64,000 nt of DNA. Origin: Clostridiales bacterium (GTDB lineage Bacteria > Bacillota > Clostridia > Oscillospirales > Acutalibacteraceae). Location of the stretch: NCBI GenBank assembly GCA_019422525.1, contig JAHZDE010000002.1, forward strand, positions 248,001 through 312,000. Direction: 5' to 3'. Of this stretch, positions 1-8,098 are shown piece by piece. A program made the translations under genes and the position numbers. Positions within the stretch are counted from its first letter, which is position 1. Every line of letters starts with the position of its first letter. A model generated the notes under the pieces. It worked only from the letters and a program-made list of their open reading frames with translations. It was not told the origin of the DNA and searched no databases.

Positions 1-538
1 GGCTTCCAAAATTACCCAGTGTTACCAGTGTGCTTTCGCTTCCGACAACAATGCCAGCGCTTTTCAGAGCAACAATGGCGATAAACAGGCCGATACCACC
101 GCTGATAGCCTTTTTAATCGGAAGAGGGATTGCATTCACGATGGACTCACGCGCGCCAGTGGCAGTGAGGATAATAAAGAGCACGCCAGAAATAAACACA
201 GCAGCCAAACCTGCCTGCCAGCTGTATCCAAACTGACCGCAAATCGTATAAGCGAAGAAAGCGTTCAATCCCATTCCGGGAGCCTGTGCCAGAGGATAGT
301 TAGACAAAAGGCCAATCAGTACCGTACCGATGGCGGCGGAAATACAGGTTGCCAGCATAACCGCGCCGGTATCCATACCAGCATCGCCCAATACCTGGGG
401 GTTAACAAAGATGATGTACGCCATTGTAAAGAAGGTCGTCAAACCAGCTACAATTTCGGTGCGTACATTGGTGTGATTCCTCTTCAAGTCGAAGAAGTCA
501 CCCTTTGGGTGAATCACGTTTTTGACTTTTTCTGCCAT
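1..538 (-). CDS. NCS2 family purine/xanthine-type permease (C-terminus outside window)
   Basis: The visible 179 residues are the N-terminal part of a multi-spanning permease of the NCS2 group (AzgA/PbuG-like), which imports nucleobases such as guanine, hypoxanthine or adenine. The start reads MAEKVKNVIHPKGDFF. It is followed by the family hallmark around TEIVAGLTTFFTMAYIIFVN, then by NPQVLGDAGMD and the substrate-region motif QAPGMGLNAFFAY, with several hydrophobic helices. An SD-like GGAAAGG lies upstream of the ATG. The gene runs off the left edge, so length and stop are unknown. The family is clear; the exact base transported cannot be told from this fragment. Confidence 0.9.
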   Translation of the reverse strand, partial: MAEKVKNVIHPKGDFFDLKRNHTNVRTEIVAGLTTFFTMAYIIFVNPQVLGDAGMDTGAVMLATCISAAIGTVLIGLLSNYPLAQAPGMGLNAFFAYTICGQFGYSWQAGLAAVFISGVLFIILTATGARESIVNAIPLPIKKAISGGIGLFIAIVALKSAGIVVGSESTLVTLGNFGS

Positions 539-844
539 GTAAAATACCATTCCTTTCCAGCGCTCTAAGCGCTTCCAAAAAATTCCGTCCGTTCCTTTCT
601 TCAAGGGAAAAACGAACATCCCGGCAGGGGGCGTATCCAACAGAAGCGCTCCATGCCGGGTTTCCTTACTTACAGTATACGTGGTAGCAGACAAATCGGC
701 AATATATGATTTAACCAATTTTTATTTTGTTTTTTTCATAAAATTATTCATAAATAATTGGAGTCAAAAGGGATTTTCTAGGTTCACTGGCCAAGAGCTC
801 TATATAGAAAATATACGATCAGATTAGTCGTATTAGATTGTAAA
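539..844. other. Intergenic leader region between permease and LCP gene
   Basis: This stretch holds no supported gene. It contains the minus-strand leader hairpin of the permease, AT-rich DNA around 700-760, and a TTGACT -35-like element on the minus strand (762-767). No convincing -10 hexamer sits at 16-18 bp from it, so the promoter position is unresolved. Confidence 0.5.
605..665 (-). promoter_or_regulatory. Structured 5' leader hairpin of the NCS2 permease mRNA
   Basis: On the minus strand a GC-rich stem CCCGGCA/TGCCGGG (654-660 with 620-626) is extended by GGAAA/TTTCC (661-665 with 606-610), inside a long untranslated leader ahead of the permease ATG at 538. NCS2 permease genes in Firmicutes often carry purine riboswitches. 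Fragments such as GTCTGCTACC occur upstream at about 688-697, but I could not pair the P3 arm, so I do not call a riboswitch. Confidence 0.4.
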
Positions 845-888
845 TAGTAAAAAATAAAACAGTCCAGAGAACCGAAATCCTCTGGACT
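845..888 (-). terminator. Intrinsic terminator of the LCP gene
   Basis: The arms AGTCCAGAG and CTCTGGACT (861-888) form a strong stem. On the minus strand it is followed by GTTTTATTTTTTAC, placed just after the LCP stop codon. Confidence 0.85.
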
Positions 889-908
889 AGTTTGCTATGT
901 GTATTTTA

Positions 909-2075
909 TTATTCTGCTTCGGAAGAGGAGGTTTGTTCACTGGGCAATTTGAACTCTGCCAATTCAGGGAAGGAATCCTCATAAATAAAGCGATTGAGGA
1001 AGAGGGCATTGTCCTCCAGTGTATCGGGAATCAAAACGCTATACGGACCGTCAATATAGGGCAAATAAAGAGTATCACCGTAATGCAGTTCGTTATTGGG
1101 CATCTGGCAGCTTTCAATAGGATAGCTCATATATGTGAGAGCATCCGTTGCCAAAGTCAGCATTTCATCCGGGCTGATATTACTAATCAGATAGGGAACA
1201 ATTTCGTTGGCCAGCGTCAGAATTTTTCCGGCGTCTGCATCTTTAAAGTTATCAACCAGAATATCCATAACCCGCTGCTGCCGGCGAATGCGGCCATAGT
1301 CATCATAATAAACATCGCCTGTATCAGGGTCTGTATATTTACAGTTGCGGATACGGGAATAGTATCGGGCCTGTGCACCGCTCAAATCATTCACGCCTTC
1401 TACTGCACCGGTTTCACCGGATTTCCGGTTCATTTCTTCCGCTTCCGCTGCACTCAACGTAACTGTAATGCCGCCCAAAGCATCAATGATTTTCGGGAAT
1501 GCTTCAAAATCGATAATGACATACCGGTCAATGTCAACCTTAAAGTTCTTTTCAATGGTTTTTACCTGCAGTGGTGCACCACCCAAAAAGTAACCCGTAT
1601 TTAATTTGTAGCGCTGATAACCGGGAATTGACACGAAAGTATCGCGCATAAAAGAAGTTAGTTTTAACTTTTTATGTCTCCGGTCCAGAGAAATCATCAG
1701 CATCGAGTCGCTTCGGCCTGGGTCGTTGGGGGTATAGTCATCCACGCCCAACAGGAGAATATTGGTAATCATATCATCGTGATACATACCATCGACCATC
1801 TCGGCGTCACCTATTTCTTCTGTCGGCGTATTGACTGTACCAATGGGAGTTTTGGAGGTAGTGGGTTCCTCTACATATTGATATTTGGACAAAAGGGAGT
1901 TAGCATACAAAGCAGCCGAACCGGCCACAATGAACAGCACACTGAGAAAAGTAATACCGATATTGACTGCCAAACGTTTTTTTGAGGTTTTCTTTTTAGA
2001 CGAAGAAGAAATATCCACCACATTGTCCTGTTGGTGATCGTTTTCCTGGGGATTCTTTTTGGGCATCTCGCTCAA
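909..2075 (-). CDS. LytR-CpsA-Psr (LCP) family cell-wall glycopolymer ligase
   Basis: LCP enzymes transfer teichoic acid or capsule-type glycopolymers from lipid carriers to peptidoglycan, acting outside the membrane. The protein (about 388 aa) has a basic cytoplasmic tail (SSKKKTSKKR), one membrane helix at about residues 35-57, and the LCP core with NILLLGVDD, the RSDSMLMISLD motif, KLTSFMRDTFV with the catalytic-site Arg-Asp, and DALGGITV. The C-terminus is acidic and Ser-rich. An ATG at 2084 directly abuts the SD AAGGAG, whereas a TTG at 2075 lies 9 nt from it, so I prefer the TTG. It appears monocistronic, with its own terminator. The polymer transferred cannot be read from sequence. Confidence 0.9.
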   Translation of the reverse strand: MSEMPKKNPQENDHQQDNVVDISSSSKKKTSKKRLAVNIGITFLSVLFIVAGSAALYANSLLSKYQYVEEPTTSKTPIGTVNTPTEEIGDAEMVDGMYHDDMITNILLLGVDDYTPNDPGRSDSMLMISLDRRHKKLKLTSFMRDTFVSIPGYQRYKLNTGYFLGGAPLQVKTIEKNFKVDIDRYVIIDFEAFPKIIDALGGITVTLSAAEAEEMNRKSGETGAVEGVNDLSGAQARYYSRIRNCKYTDPDTGDVYYDDYGRIRRQQRVMDILVDNFKDADAGKILTLANEIVPYLISNISPDEMLTLATDALTYMSYPIESCQMPNNELHYGDTLYLPYIDGPYSVLIPDTLEDNALFLNRFIYEDSFPELAEFKLPSEQTSSSEAE

Positions 2076-2352
2076 CAGATTCATCTCCTTAAAAGAATAG
2101 CAGGGGGTTTACAGGCTGCAGATAAAAGGCAAAAAACGACAGCCTCTGATTTTCGACACTTATTGATATTATATCGCAGGGGAAACCATGGATAATTCTA
2201 CAAATGAAAAAAGAATGAAAATTGGTAAAGCGAATAAAAGAAACCTAACTTTTTCAAATGGGTAATTGACAAACTTTATAGCAGAAAAAACATTAGAAAA
2301 TTGGGCGTGAAAGTGCACAAACAAAAAGCTACAAAACCGTCAGAATTACAAC
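2076..2352. other. Divergent intergenic region LCP / LacI regulator
   Basis: AT-rich DNA between two divergent genes. The right end carries the LacI-gene promoter and operator listed separately. I see no other gene or strong hairpin. Confidence 0.6.
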
Positions 2353-2380
2353 TTGTATTTCAAAAAGATGTTTGTATAAT
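2353..2380 (+). promoter_or_regulatory. Sigma-A promoter of the LacI-regulated cassette
   Basis: -35 TTGTAT (2353-2358), 16 bp spacer, -10 TATAAT (2375-2380). It lies just upstream of a LacI-type palindrome that would cover the start site. Confidence 0.8.
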
Positions 2381-2386
2381 AATCAT

Positions 2387-2400
2387 TGTAATCGATTACA
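2387..2400. promoter_or_regulatory. LacI-family operator, probable autoregulatory site
   Basis: Perfect 14-bp palindrome TGTAATCGATTACA with the central CG typical of LacI/GalR operators. It starts 7 bp after the -10 box, so bound repressor would block the transcription start of its own gene and the operon. Confidence 0.8.
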
Positions 2401-2413
2401 TGGAGGTGCAAGT

Positions 2414-3418
2414 ATGATAACCATTAAAGATGTGGCGAAGGCAGCTCAGGTGTCGGTTGCAACGGTTTCCCGTGTACTGAATCATGATAAAAACGTATCT
2501 CCCAAAACTCGTGAACGCGTGACAAAAGTGATAGAGGAAATGGAGTATACCCCCAATATTTTAGGAAGAAATCTTCGACGCAAAAATACGGGCCGAATAT
2601 TGGTTGTAATGCCGTCGCTGTCCAATCAATTTCTCTCCGGTGTAATCCGTGGAATGGAGACGGAAGCCGCAAAGCGTGGATTACAGGTGATTATCTCAGC
2701 CACCCACAATGACAGGGAGATTGAGAGAGGATATCTGGAAATGCTGCCGAATCGAAGTGTGGATGGCATCATTTTGCTAGGGAGTGTGCTTCCTATGGAA
2801 GAGTTGGCAGAACAGGGTCGGGAATACCCTCTGGTAATGTGCAGTGAGTGGAGCGAAGGAACGCAGCTTTCTGCTGTAGGAATTGATAATCGAAAAGCGG
2901 GGTTCGACGCTGTTATGGCTTTGACAGAGAGAAAGCGGCATCGAATTGCCATTATTTCCAACGAAGAAGTTTATTCAGCCCGTCTACGCACAGAAGGATA
3001 TTGTCAGGCATTGACGCAGAGAGGAATCGAAACTCGAAAAGAATACATCATCAACCGCTATGAATATACCTATCGAGCGGGAATGTATGCTTGCCGGCAC
3101 TTAATGGAGCTTCCACAGCCACCGGATGCAATCTTTGCGGTTTCAGACGAATTGGCAGCCGGTGTCGAAAAGGAATTGCTTTCCCGAGGAATTGTACCGG
3201 GACAAGAAGTGGATGTGTTTGGATTTGACAATACAACCATGAGCCAAATTGTCACGCCGACCATCAGCACCGTTTCCCAGCCAAGAAAAAAAATCGGGGC
3301 AACCGCTGTCAATTTGCTGACAGAAAAAATGGAAAATCTTTCTTCTCCTTCCAGAATGGTACTGCTTCCCCACGAATTGGTACTGCGGGAGTCCACTGGC
3401 AAGAGAAAAGAATCATAA
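2414..3418 (+). CDS. LacI/GalR family transcriptional repressor
   Basis: A 334-aa regulator with an N-terminal helix-turn-helix and hinge (ITIKDVAKAAQVSVATVSRV, then LNHDKNVSPKTRERV) and a periplasmic-binding-protein-like sensor domain (SNQFLSGVIRGME, PDAIFAVSDELAAGV, VFGFDN near the end). The ATG at 2414 is chosen because GGAGGTG lies 6-7 bp upstream and the protein starts like other LacI proteins; an upstream in-frame ATG would read through the operator. It leads the cassette of oxidoreductases and TIM-barrel enzymes, so its effector is probably a sugar or sugar derivative handled by them. The effector itself is unknown. Confidence 0.93.
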   Translation: MITIKDVAKAAQVSVATVSRVLNHDKNVSPKTRERVTKVIEEMEYTPNILGRNLRRKNTGRILVVMPSLSNQFLSGVIRGMETEAAKRGLQVIISATHNDREIERGYLEMLPNRSVDGIILLGSVLPMEELAEQGREYPLVMCSEWSEGTQLSAVGIDNRKAGFDAVMALTERKRHRIAIISNEEVYSARLRTEGYCQALTQRGIETRKEYIINRYEYTYRAGMYACRHLMELPQPPDAIFAVSDELAAGVEKELLSRGIVPGQEVDVFGFDNTTMSQIVTPTISTVSQPRKKIGATAVNLLTEKMENLSSPSRMVLLPHELVLRESTGKRKES

Positions 3419-3490
3419 ACTTTCAAACAGACATCCAGAGGAGAAATCCTCTTGAAAGATATCAAGTTTTACATTAAAGGAGTAATCAAC

Positions 3491-4570
3491 ATGGATAAGG
3501 TAAGAATTGGTATTATCGGTTGCGGAGGAATTGCCAACAACAAACATATGCCCGCATTGAGCAAACTTCCGGATGTGGAAATGGTAGCTTTCTGCGATAT
3601 TATTGTAGAGCGCGCAGAAAAGGCAGCAAAGGAGTTTGGCATTGAGGGCGCAAAAGTTTATAAGGACTATAAAGATCTGCTCAAGGACAAAACCATTGAT
3701 GTGGTGCACGTGTTGACCCCTAACCGGGAGCATAGCTTTATCACTGTGGATGCATTGGAAGCCGGTAAACACGTAATGTGCGAAAAACCCATGGCCATCA
3801 ACACGGCTGAAGCCCAGAAGATGATTGATGCGGCAAACCGTACCGGAAAAAAGCTGACCATTGGCTATCAGAACCGTTATCGTCCCGACTCCTGGTATCT
3901 GAAGAGAGCTTGTGAGAATGATGAACTGGGTGAGATTTATTATGCCCGTGCACACGCGATTCGCAGAAGAGCCGTTCCTACTTGGGGCGTGTTTCTGAAC
4001 GAAGAAGAGCAGGGCGGCGGTCCCCTCATTGATATCGGTACTCATGCACTGGACCTGACCTTGTGGATGATGGATAACTATGAGCCGAAAATGGTTGTGG
4101 GCAGCGTCTACAAAAAGTTGGGCGACCAGACTGAAACCGGCAACGCCTGGGGCGACTGGGACCCGGAGAAGTTTACCGTAGAAGATTCCGCATTTGGATA
4201 TATTGTGATGAAAAACGGTGCAACCATCAACTTGGAAGCATCCTGGGCATTGAACAGCCTGGATGTGGACGAGGCTAAGACCTCCCTGTGTGGTGTGAAA
4301 GCTGGAGCCGATATGAAGGACGGCCTGCGCATCAACAAAGTCAAGTACGGCAATCAGGTAGTGGAAAAGGTGGATTTGGCAGCCGGCGGTGTGGCCTTTT
4401 TTGATGGCGGCGCAGCAGAGCCCCAAGATATTGAAGCCCGTATGTGGATTGATGCGGTGAAGAACGACACCGAAGTTGTGGTAAAGCCGGAACAGGCTAT
4501 TGTAGTCACGAAGATTCTGGAAGCCATTTATAAGTCTGCCGCAGAAGGCAAGCCGGTTTATTTTGACTAA
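3491..4570 (+). CDS. Gfo/Idh/MocA family NAD(P)-dependent oxidoreductase (first copy)
   Basis: This 359-aa enzyme has an N-terminal Rossmann fold (RIGIIGCGGIANNKHMPAL) and the catalytic-lysine signature MCEKPMAINTAEAQ near residue 95. Further on is the substrate-domain signature GGGPLIDIGTHALDL around residue 180, with the Asp and His used in catalysis. Family members oxidise or reduce hydroxyls of inositols, sugars and glycosides with a tightly bound or free nicotinamide cofactor. The ATG at 3491 has AGGAG upstream; the longer frame lacks a suitable site. It sits 72 bp after the LacI gene and 27 bp before a TIM-barrel isomerase. Substrate unknown; oxidation of a sugar C3-hydroxyl is a plausible inference from the gene set. 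Confidence 0.92.
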   Translation: MDKVRIGIIGCGGIANNKHMPALSKLPDVEMVAFCDIIVERAEKAAKEFGIEGAKVYKDYKDLLKDKTIDVVHVLTPNREHSFITVDALEAGKHVMCEKPMAINTAEAQKMIDAANRTGKKLTIGYQNRYRPDSWYLKRACENDELGEIYYARAHAIRRRAVPTWGVFLNEEEQGGGPLIDIGTHALDLTLWMMDNYEPKMVVGSVYKKLGDQTETGNAWGDWDPEKFTVEDSAFGYIVMKNGATINLEASWALNSLDVDEAKTSLCGVKAGADMKDGLRINKVKYGNQVVEKVDLAAGGVAFFDGGAAEPQDIEARMWIDAVKNDTEVVVKPEQAIVVTKILEAIYKSAAEGKPVYFD

Positions 4571-4597
4571 TCTTGTTATGTTCAGGAGGAGTATCAA

Positions 4598-5326
4598 ATG
4601 AAAAAAGCGATTCAGATGTGGAGCTTTCGGGATAGGATTCATGATGGAGAGAGTTTGCTGGAAGCGCTGTCGATAGCCGCACAAATTGGCTACGAAGGAA
4701 TCGAGTTTGCCGGAACCTTTGGAGTCTCGGCGGAACAAATGAAAGAAACGCTGGAAAAACTCGGCCTTGTCTCGGTTAGCTGTCACGAAAGCGTTGACAG
4801 GATGGAAAATGAAATGGATGATATTATCGCTTATCATCAAACTTTAGGTACACCTTATATTGGATGCGGATATTCCCCAACAAGTACCCAAGAGGAGCTG
4901 GAACGGCTGGAGCGGGTATTGAAATCAGCTCAGGAAAAAGCAGCCGCTTATGGAATGAAAGTGGTTTATCACAATCACGCCCATGAGTTTGAGCCTTTAA
5001 ATGGCGTGCGTCCTATTGATGAGATTGCCAAATGGTCGCTGTTGGAGCCGGACACCTACTGGGTATTCCATGCGGGGGACAATCCCTGTGAGTTTCTCCG
5101 TCGGTACCGTACCCGTGTGGAGTTGGTGCATTTAAAAGATGGAGCAGACGGGAAAGGAACCTCCATTGGAGATGGAAAAAATAATTTACAATCTATTGTG
5201 GATACCTCCCGTGATATTGGGGTAGAATGGGTCATTGCAGAAATTGAAAACGAGAGTCCGGATGCAGAGTCTGTCCGGGATGCGAAAAACAGCTTTACCT
5301 ATATGACCGAAAAATTGGGCCTTTAA
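4598..5326 (+). CDS. Sugar phosphate isomerase/epimerase-like TIM-barrel protein (short type)
   Basis: A 242-aa protein of the xylose-isomerase-like (AP endonuclease 2) TIM-barrel superfamily. Recognisable pieces are AAQIGYEGIEFAG, VVYHNHAHEFEP, TYWVFHAGDNP, VELVHLKDG and WVIAEIENE, which supply Glu, His and Asp residues typical of a divalent-metal site. Relatives include IolE-type dehydratases, ketose 3-epimerases and keto-sugar lyases or hydrolases. The SD AGGAGG precedes the ATG. The place between two Gfo/Idh/MocA genes suggests it acts on an oxidised (keto) intermediate. The exact reaction is not predictable. Confidence 0.88.
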   Translation: MKKAIQMWSFRDRIHDGESLLEALSIAAQIGYEGIEFAGTFGVSAEQMKETLEKLGLVSVSCHESVDRMENEMDDIIAYHQTLGTPYIGCGYSPTSTQEELERLERVLKSAQEKAAAYGMKVVYHNHAHEFEPLNGVRPIDEIAKWSLLEPDTYWVFHAGDNPCEFLRRYRTRVELVHLKDGADGKGTSIGDGKNNLQSIVDTSRDIGVEWVIAEIENESPDAESVRDAKNSFTYMTEKLGL

Positions 5327-5360
5327 AAAACTTATAATCGGAATAAAAGGAGCAATTATC

Positions 5361-6335
5361 ATGAAACTTGGAGTTTTGACCAATCTGGTCGCAAATCTTT
5401 CTTTGGACGAGGCACTGAAATACTTCAGCGGCCTGGGAATTCAAATGGTAGAAATCGGCTGTGGCGGTTATCCGGGCAATGCCCATGCAAACCCGTCCAT
5501 CCTGCTCAACGATGATGCAAAATTGCAGGAGTTCAAAGATACCATTGCCAAGTACAACATGGAAATCAGCGCCCTTTCCTGCCACGGCAACCCGGTTCAC
5601 CCCAATAAGGAGATTGCCGCTGCCTTTGATAAGGATATGCGCGATACCGTCCTGCTGGCAGAAAAGCTTGGGATTCACCAGATTAACACATTTTCCGGTT
5701 GCCCTGGCGACTGTGAGAATTCCAAGTACCCCAACTGGGTTACCTGCCCTTGGCCCGAGGATTATTCCAAGATTCTGGAATGGCAGTGGAACGAGGTGCT
5801 TATTCCTTACTGGAAAGACTTTGTGGCCTTTGCTAAGGCCCATGGTGTGGATAAAATTGCTCTGGAACTGCATCCCGGCTTCTGTGTTTACAATACTCAT
5901 TCTCTCCTGAAACTGCGTCATGCGGTGGGCCCGGAAATCGGTGCTAACTTTGACCCCAGCCATCTGATTTGGCAGGGAATGGATCCAGTGGCCTGCATTC
6001 GCGAGCTGGGCAAAGAGAATGCTATTTTCCACTTCCACGCCAAGGATACCCGAGTGGACAAGTATAACACAGCCGTCAATGGTGTGCTGGATACACGCCC
6101 CTATGCAGACGAGATTCATCGTTCCTGGATTTTCCGCAGCTGTGGGTATGGCAATGATACACTCTACTGGAAGGACATGATTAGCGCACTGCGGATGGTA
6201 GGCTATGATTATGCCATCAGCATTGAGCACGAAGACAGCTTGATGAGCCAGAACGAGGGCTTGAGCAAGGCAGTAGAGTTCCTGAAAGGTGTTTTGACTT
6301 TTGAGGATAAAATGAGCAACATGTGGTGGGCATAA
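5361..6335 (+). CDS. Sugar phosphate isomerase/epimerase-like TIM-barrel protein (long type)
   Basis: A 324-aa xylose-isomerase-like TIM barrel. The expected metal ligands are visible as Glu in IALELHPG, Asp and His in ANFDPSHLIWQGMDP, His in FHFHAKDT, and Glu in ISIEHED near the C-terminus. The FDPSHLxWQGxDP type of motif occurs in families annotated as sugar isomerases, and related folds form the alpha subunit of C-glycoside deglycosidases that cleave 3-keto-C-glycosides. No beta-subunit gene is recognisable nearby. It lies 34 bp after the shorter paralogue, has AGGAG upstream of its ATG, and clearly belongs to the cassette. Confidence 0.88.
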   Translation: MKLGVLTNLVANLSLDEALKYFSGLGIQMVEIGCGGYPGNAHANPSILLNDDAKLQEFKDTIAKYNMEISALSCHGNPVHPNKEIAAAFDKDMRDTVLLAEKLGIHQINTFSGCPGDCENSKYPNWVTCPWPEDYSKILEWQWNEVLIPYWKDFVAFAKAHGVDKIALELHPGFCVYNTHSLLKLRHAVGPEIGANFDPSHLIWQGMDPVACIRELGKENAIFHFHAKDTRVDKYNTAVNGVLDTRPYADEIHRSWIFRSCGYGNDTLYWKDMISALRMVGYDYAISIEHEDSLMSQNEGLSKAVEFLKGVLTFEDKMSNMWWA

Positions 6336-6374
6336 TCTGCCGCGTTTTAGAATAAGGAATCGAGGAAAAAAACC

Positions 6375-7430
6375 ATGAGCAATGAAAAATTTGGTGCAGC
6401 AATTATCGGATATGGCGGAATGGGCTCCTGGCATGCGCGTCAGCTGAAAACCATGGAGGAACTGACACTATGTGGTGTATATGACATTTTGCCGCAGCGC
6501 AATGCAGCAGCAGAGCGGGCAGGGATTCATGCCTATGCTTCCCGGGAAGAGCTCCTCAACGACCCGGCTGTACAGGTGGTCACCGTAGCGATTCCCAATG
6601 ATTTGCATCATGATGTGTGTATTGACTGCATGAAGCATGGGAAAAATGTGATTTGCGAAAAACCGGTCTGTCTGAACCATGAAGAATTGCAGGATATGAT
6701 TGAGGCTTCCAAACAATATGGCGTACTGTTTACCGTGCATCAGAACCGCCGCTGGGATGAGGATTTCCTCACCATGAAGAAGCTTTATGACGAGGGCACT
6801 CTGGGACGAATATTCAATATTGAATCTCGTGTCCATGGTTCCCGCGGGATTCCCGGCGACTGGCGCAACACCAAAGAACACGGCGGCGGTATGGTTTTGG
6901 ACTGGGGCGTACATCTGCTGGACCAGATTATGATGATGGTAGACAAGCCGCTACTGTCGGTTTATGCACGGCTGTCCAATGTGACCAACGAGGCGGTGGA
7001 TGATGGGTTCAAGATTCTGATGACCTTTGAAGGCGGACTGGATGTCCAGGTAGAAGTGGGAACCAGTAATTTTATCAGTCTGCCCCGGTGGTACATGCAG
7101 GGAGAAAATGGTTCCGCCATTATCTATGACTGGGATTGCAGCGGAAAAATTGTGATGGTTTCAGACTGGGAAAATCGGGATGCTGTCCCGGTGGTAACAG
7201 CCGCGGGTCTTACCAAGACAATGGCTCCCCGTACCGATGAGACGATTGATACCTTCCCGCTGCCGGAAGTTCATGCTGATGTCCGCGATTTTTATCGAAA
7301 TGTGATTCGTGCCTGCCGCGGTGAAGAACAACAGCTTATTCGTCATGACCAGGTAATGCGAGTCATGAAACTGATGGAAGCTGTTTTCCGCTCAGCACAA
7401 AGCAGCCAGGTTGTTCGGGATATTTTTTAA
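6375..7430 (+). CDS. Gfo/Idh/MocA family NAD(P)-dependent oxidoreductase (second copy)
   Basis: This 351-aa oxidoreductase has a Rossmann motif AAIIGYGGMGSWHARQL, the catalytic CEKPVCLNHEE signature, QNRRWDEDF, and GGGMVLDWGVHLLDQ with Asp and His. It differs clearly from the first copy, so the two are probably not redundant. One may oxidise the incoming sugar or glycoside and the other reduce the keto product and recycle the cofactor, as in pathways that pair two such enzymes with TIM-barrel lyases or epimerases. It is the last cassette gene with clear enzymatic assignment; a 174-bp gap with its own -10 element follows. Confidence 0.92.
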   Translation: MSNEKFGAAIIGYGGMGSWHARQLKTMEELTLCGVYDILPQRNAAAERAGIHAYASREELLNDPAVQVVTVAIPNDLHHDVCIDCMKHGKNVICEKPVCLNHEELQDMIEASKQYGVLFTVHQNRRWDEDFLTMKKLYDEGTLGRIFNIESRVHGSRGIPGDWRNTKEHGGGMVLDWGVHLLDQIMMMVDKPLLSVYARLSNVTNEAVDDGFKILMTFEGGLDVQVEVGTSNFISLPRWYMQGENGSAIIYDWDCSGKIVMVSDWENRDAVPVVTAAGLTKTMAPRTDETIDTFPLPEVHADVRDFYRNVIRACRGEEQQLIRHDQVMRVMKLMEAVFRSAQSSQVVRDIF

Positions 7431-7604
7431 CTTTTCACAAGTTTTTGTGGAAAAGACGGGGTATTGGAAACTTTTTTTGTTTATGTCATCCAAAATAAAA
7501 AGGATTATTTTGAACAACAATTCTTTTGAAAACTACAGAATTGTTTTAGAAAACGTGGTATAATAAAAAATAATCATTTAATTTTAATTTTGGAGGAATC
7601 ATAC

Positions 7605-8024
7605 ATGAAAGCGAAATCTCTGCATTTTTCCAAACATGGAATCGTTCAGCCTGCCGCATCTGAAATTGGTCGTGTGTATCAATGCGTATGTGACCAGATT
7701 CCCCCCGCATATCCCTGTGAGGGAGAAAAAGTTGTCTTTATCGGCGTTGAGGGTTCCGGCAAATTGCCTGGCCCTGTGGAACACTTCTGCAGTGATTTGA
7801 ATGCCAGCCGTACAAAAAATGTCGCTTTTTACTTGGTAAACGGAAGCGCCGATATGCTGAAGGATATTCAGAGCGTGTTGGAAGGTCATGGTGTACATAT
7901 GGTGGAAGATGTCCTGACTCTGGAAGTAAAGAGCTCGTTCTTTAAAAAAGGCTCTCTGACTGATGCTGATGTGAAGAAAGTGTTGGATTGGGCTCAGAAT
8001 GTCATCCAAAATAAGTTGAAGTAA
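7605..8024 (+). CDS. Small flavodoxin-like protein of unknown function
   Basis: This 139-aa cytosolic protein has a flavodoxin-like alternation of strands and helices (EGEKVVFIGVEG, NVAFYLVNGSADMLKDIQSV, HMVEDVLTLEVKSS) and a C-terminal helix. It lacks the N-terminal Ser/Thr-rich FMN phosphate loop (T/SxTGNT) of true flavodoxins, so flavin binding is doubtful. The ATG at 7605 follows GGAGG. A TATAAT at 7559-7564 suggests its own promoter, so it may not belong to the sugar cassette, and a terminator follows it. No specific function can be assigned. Confidence 0.75.
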   Translation: MKAKSLHFSKHGIVQPAASEIGRVYQCVCDQIPPAYPCEGEKVVFIGVEGSGKLPGPVEHFCSDLNASRTKNVAFYLVNGSADMLKDIQSVLEGHGVHMVEDVLTLEVKSSFFKKGSLTDADVKKVLDWAQNVIQNKLK

Positions 8025-8058
8025 TTCCCTCGATTCCTTTTCTATAGTATATATTCTT

Positions 8059-8098
8059 AGCTGCTCTGTGATAGTTGTATCCGGAGCAGCTTTCTTTT
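8059..8098 (+). terminator. Intrinsic terminator
   Basis: Stem AGCTGCTC/GAGCAGCT (8059-8091) followed by TTCTTTTT, 34 bp after the flavodoxin-like gene. Confidence 0.85.

Noticed and set aside
676..720. Guanine/adenine riboswitch upstream of the NCS2 permease
   Set aside because: CTACC- and TATA-like pieces are present, but the P3 arm and the closing P1 pairing could not be formed; reported only as a structured leader.
3413..4840. Minus-strand open frame opposite the first oxidoreductase
   Set aside because: It spans gene boundaries of the opposite strand and has no recognisable motif.
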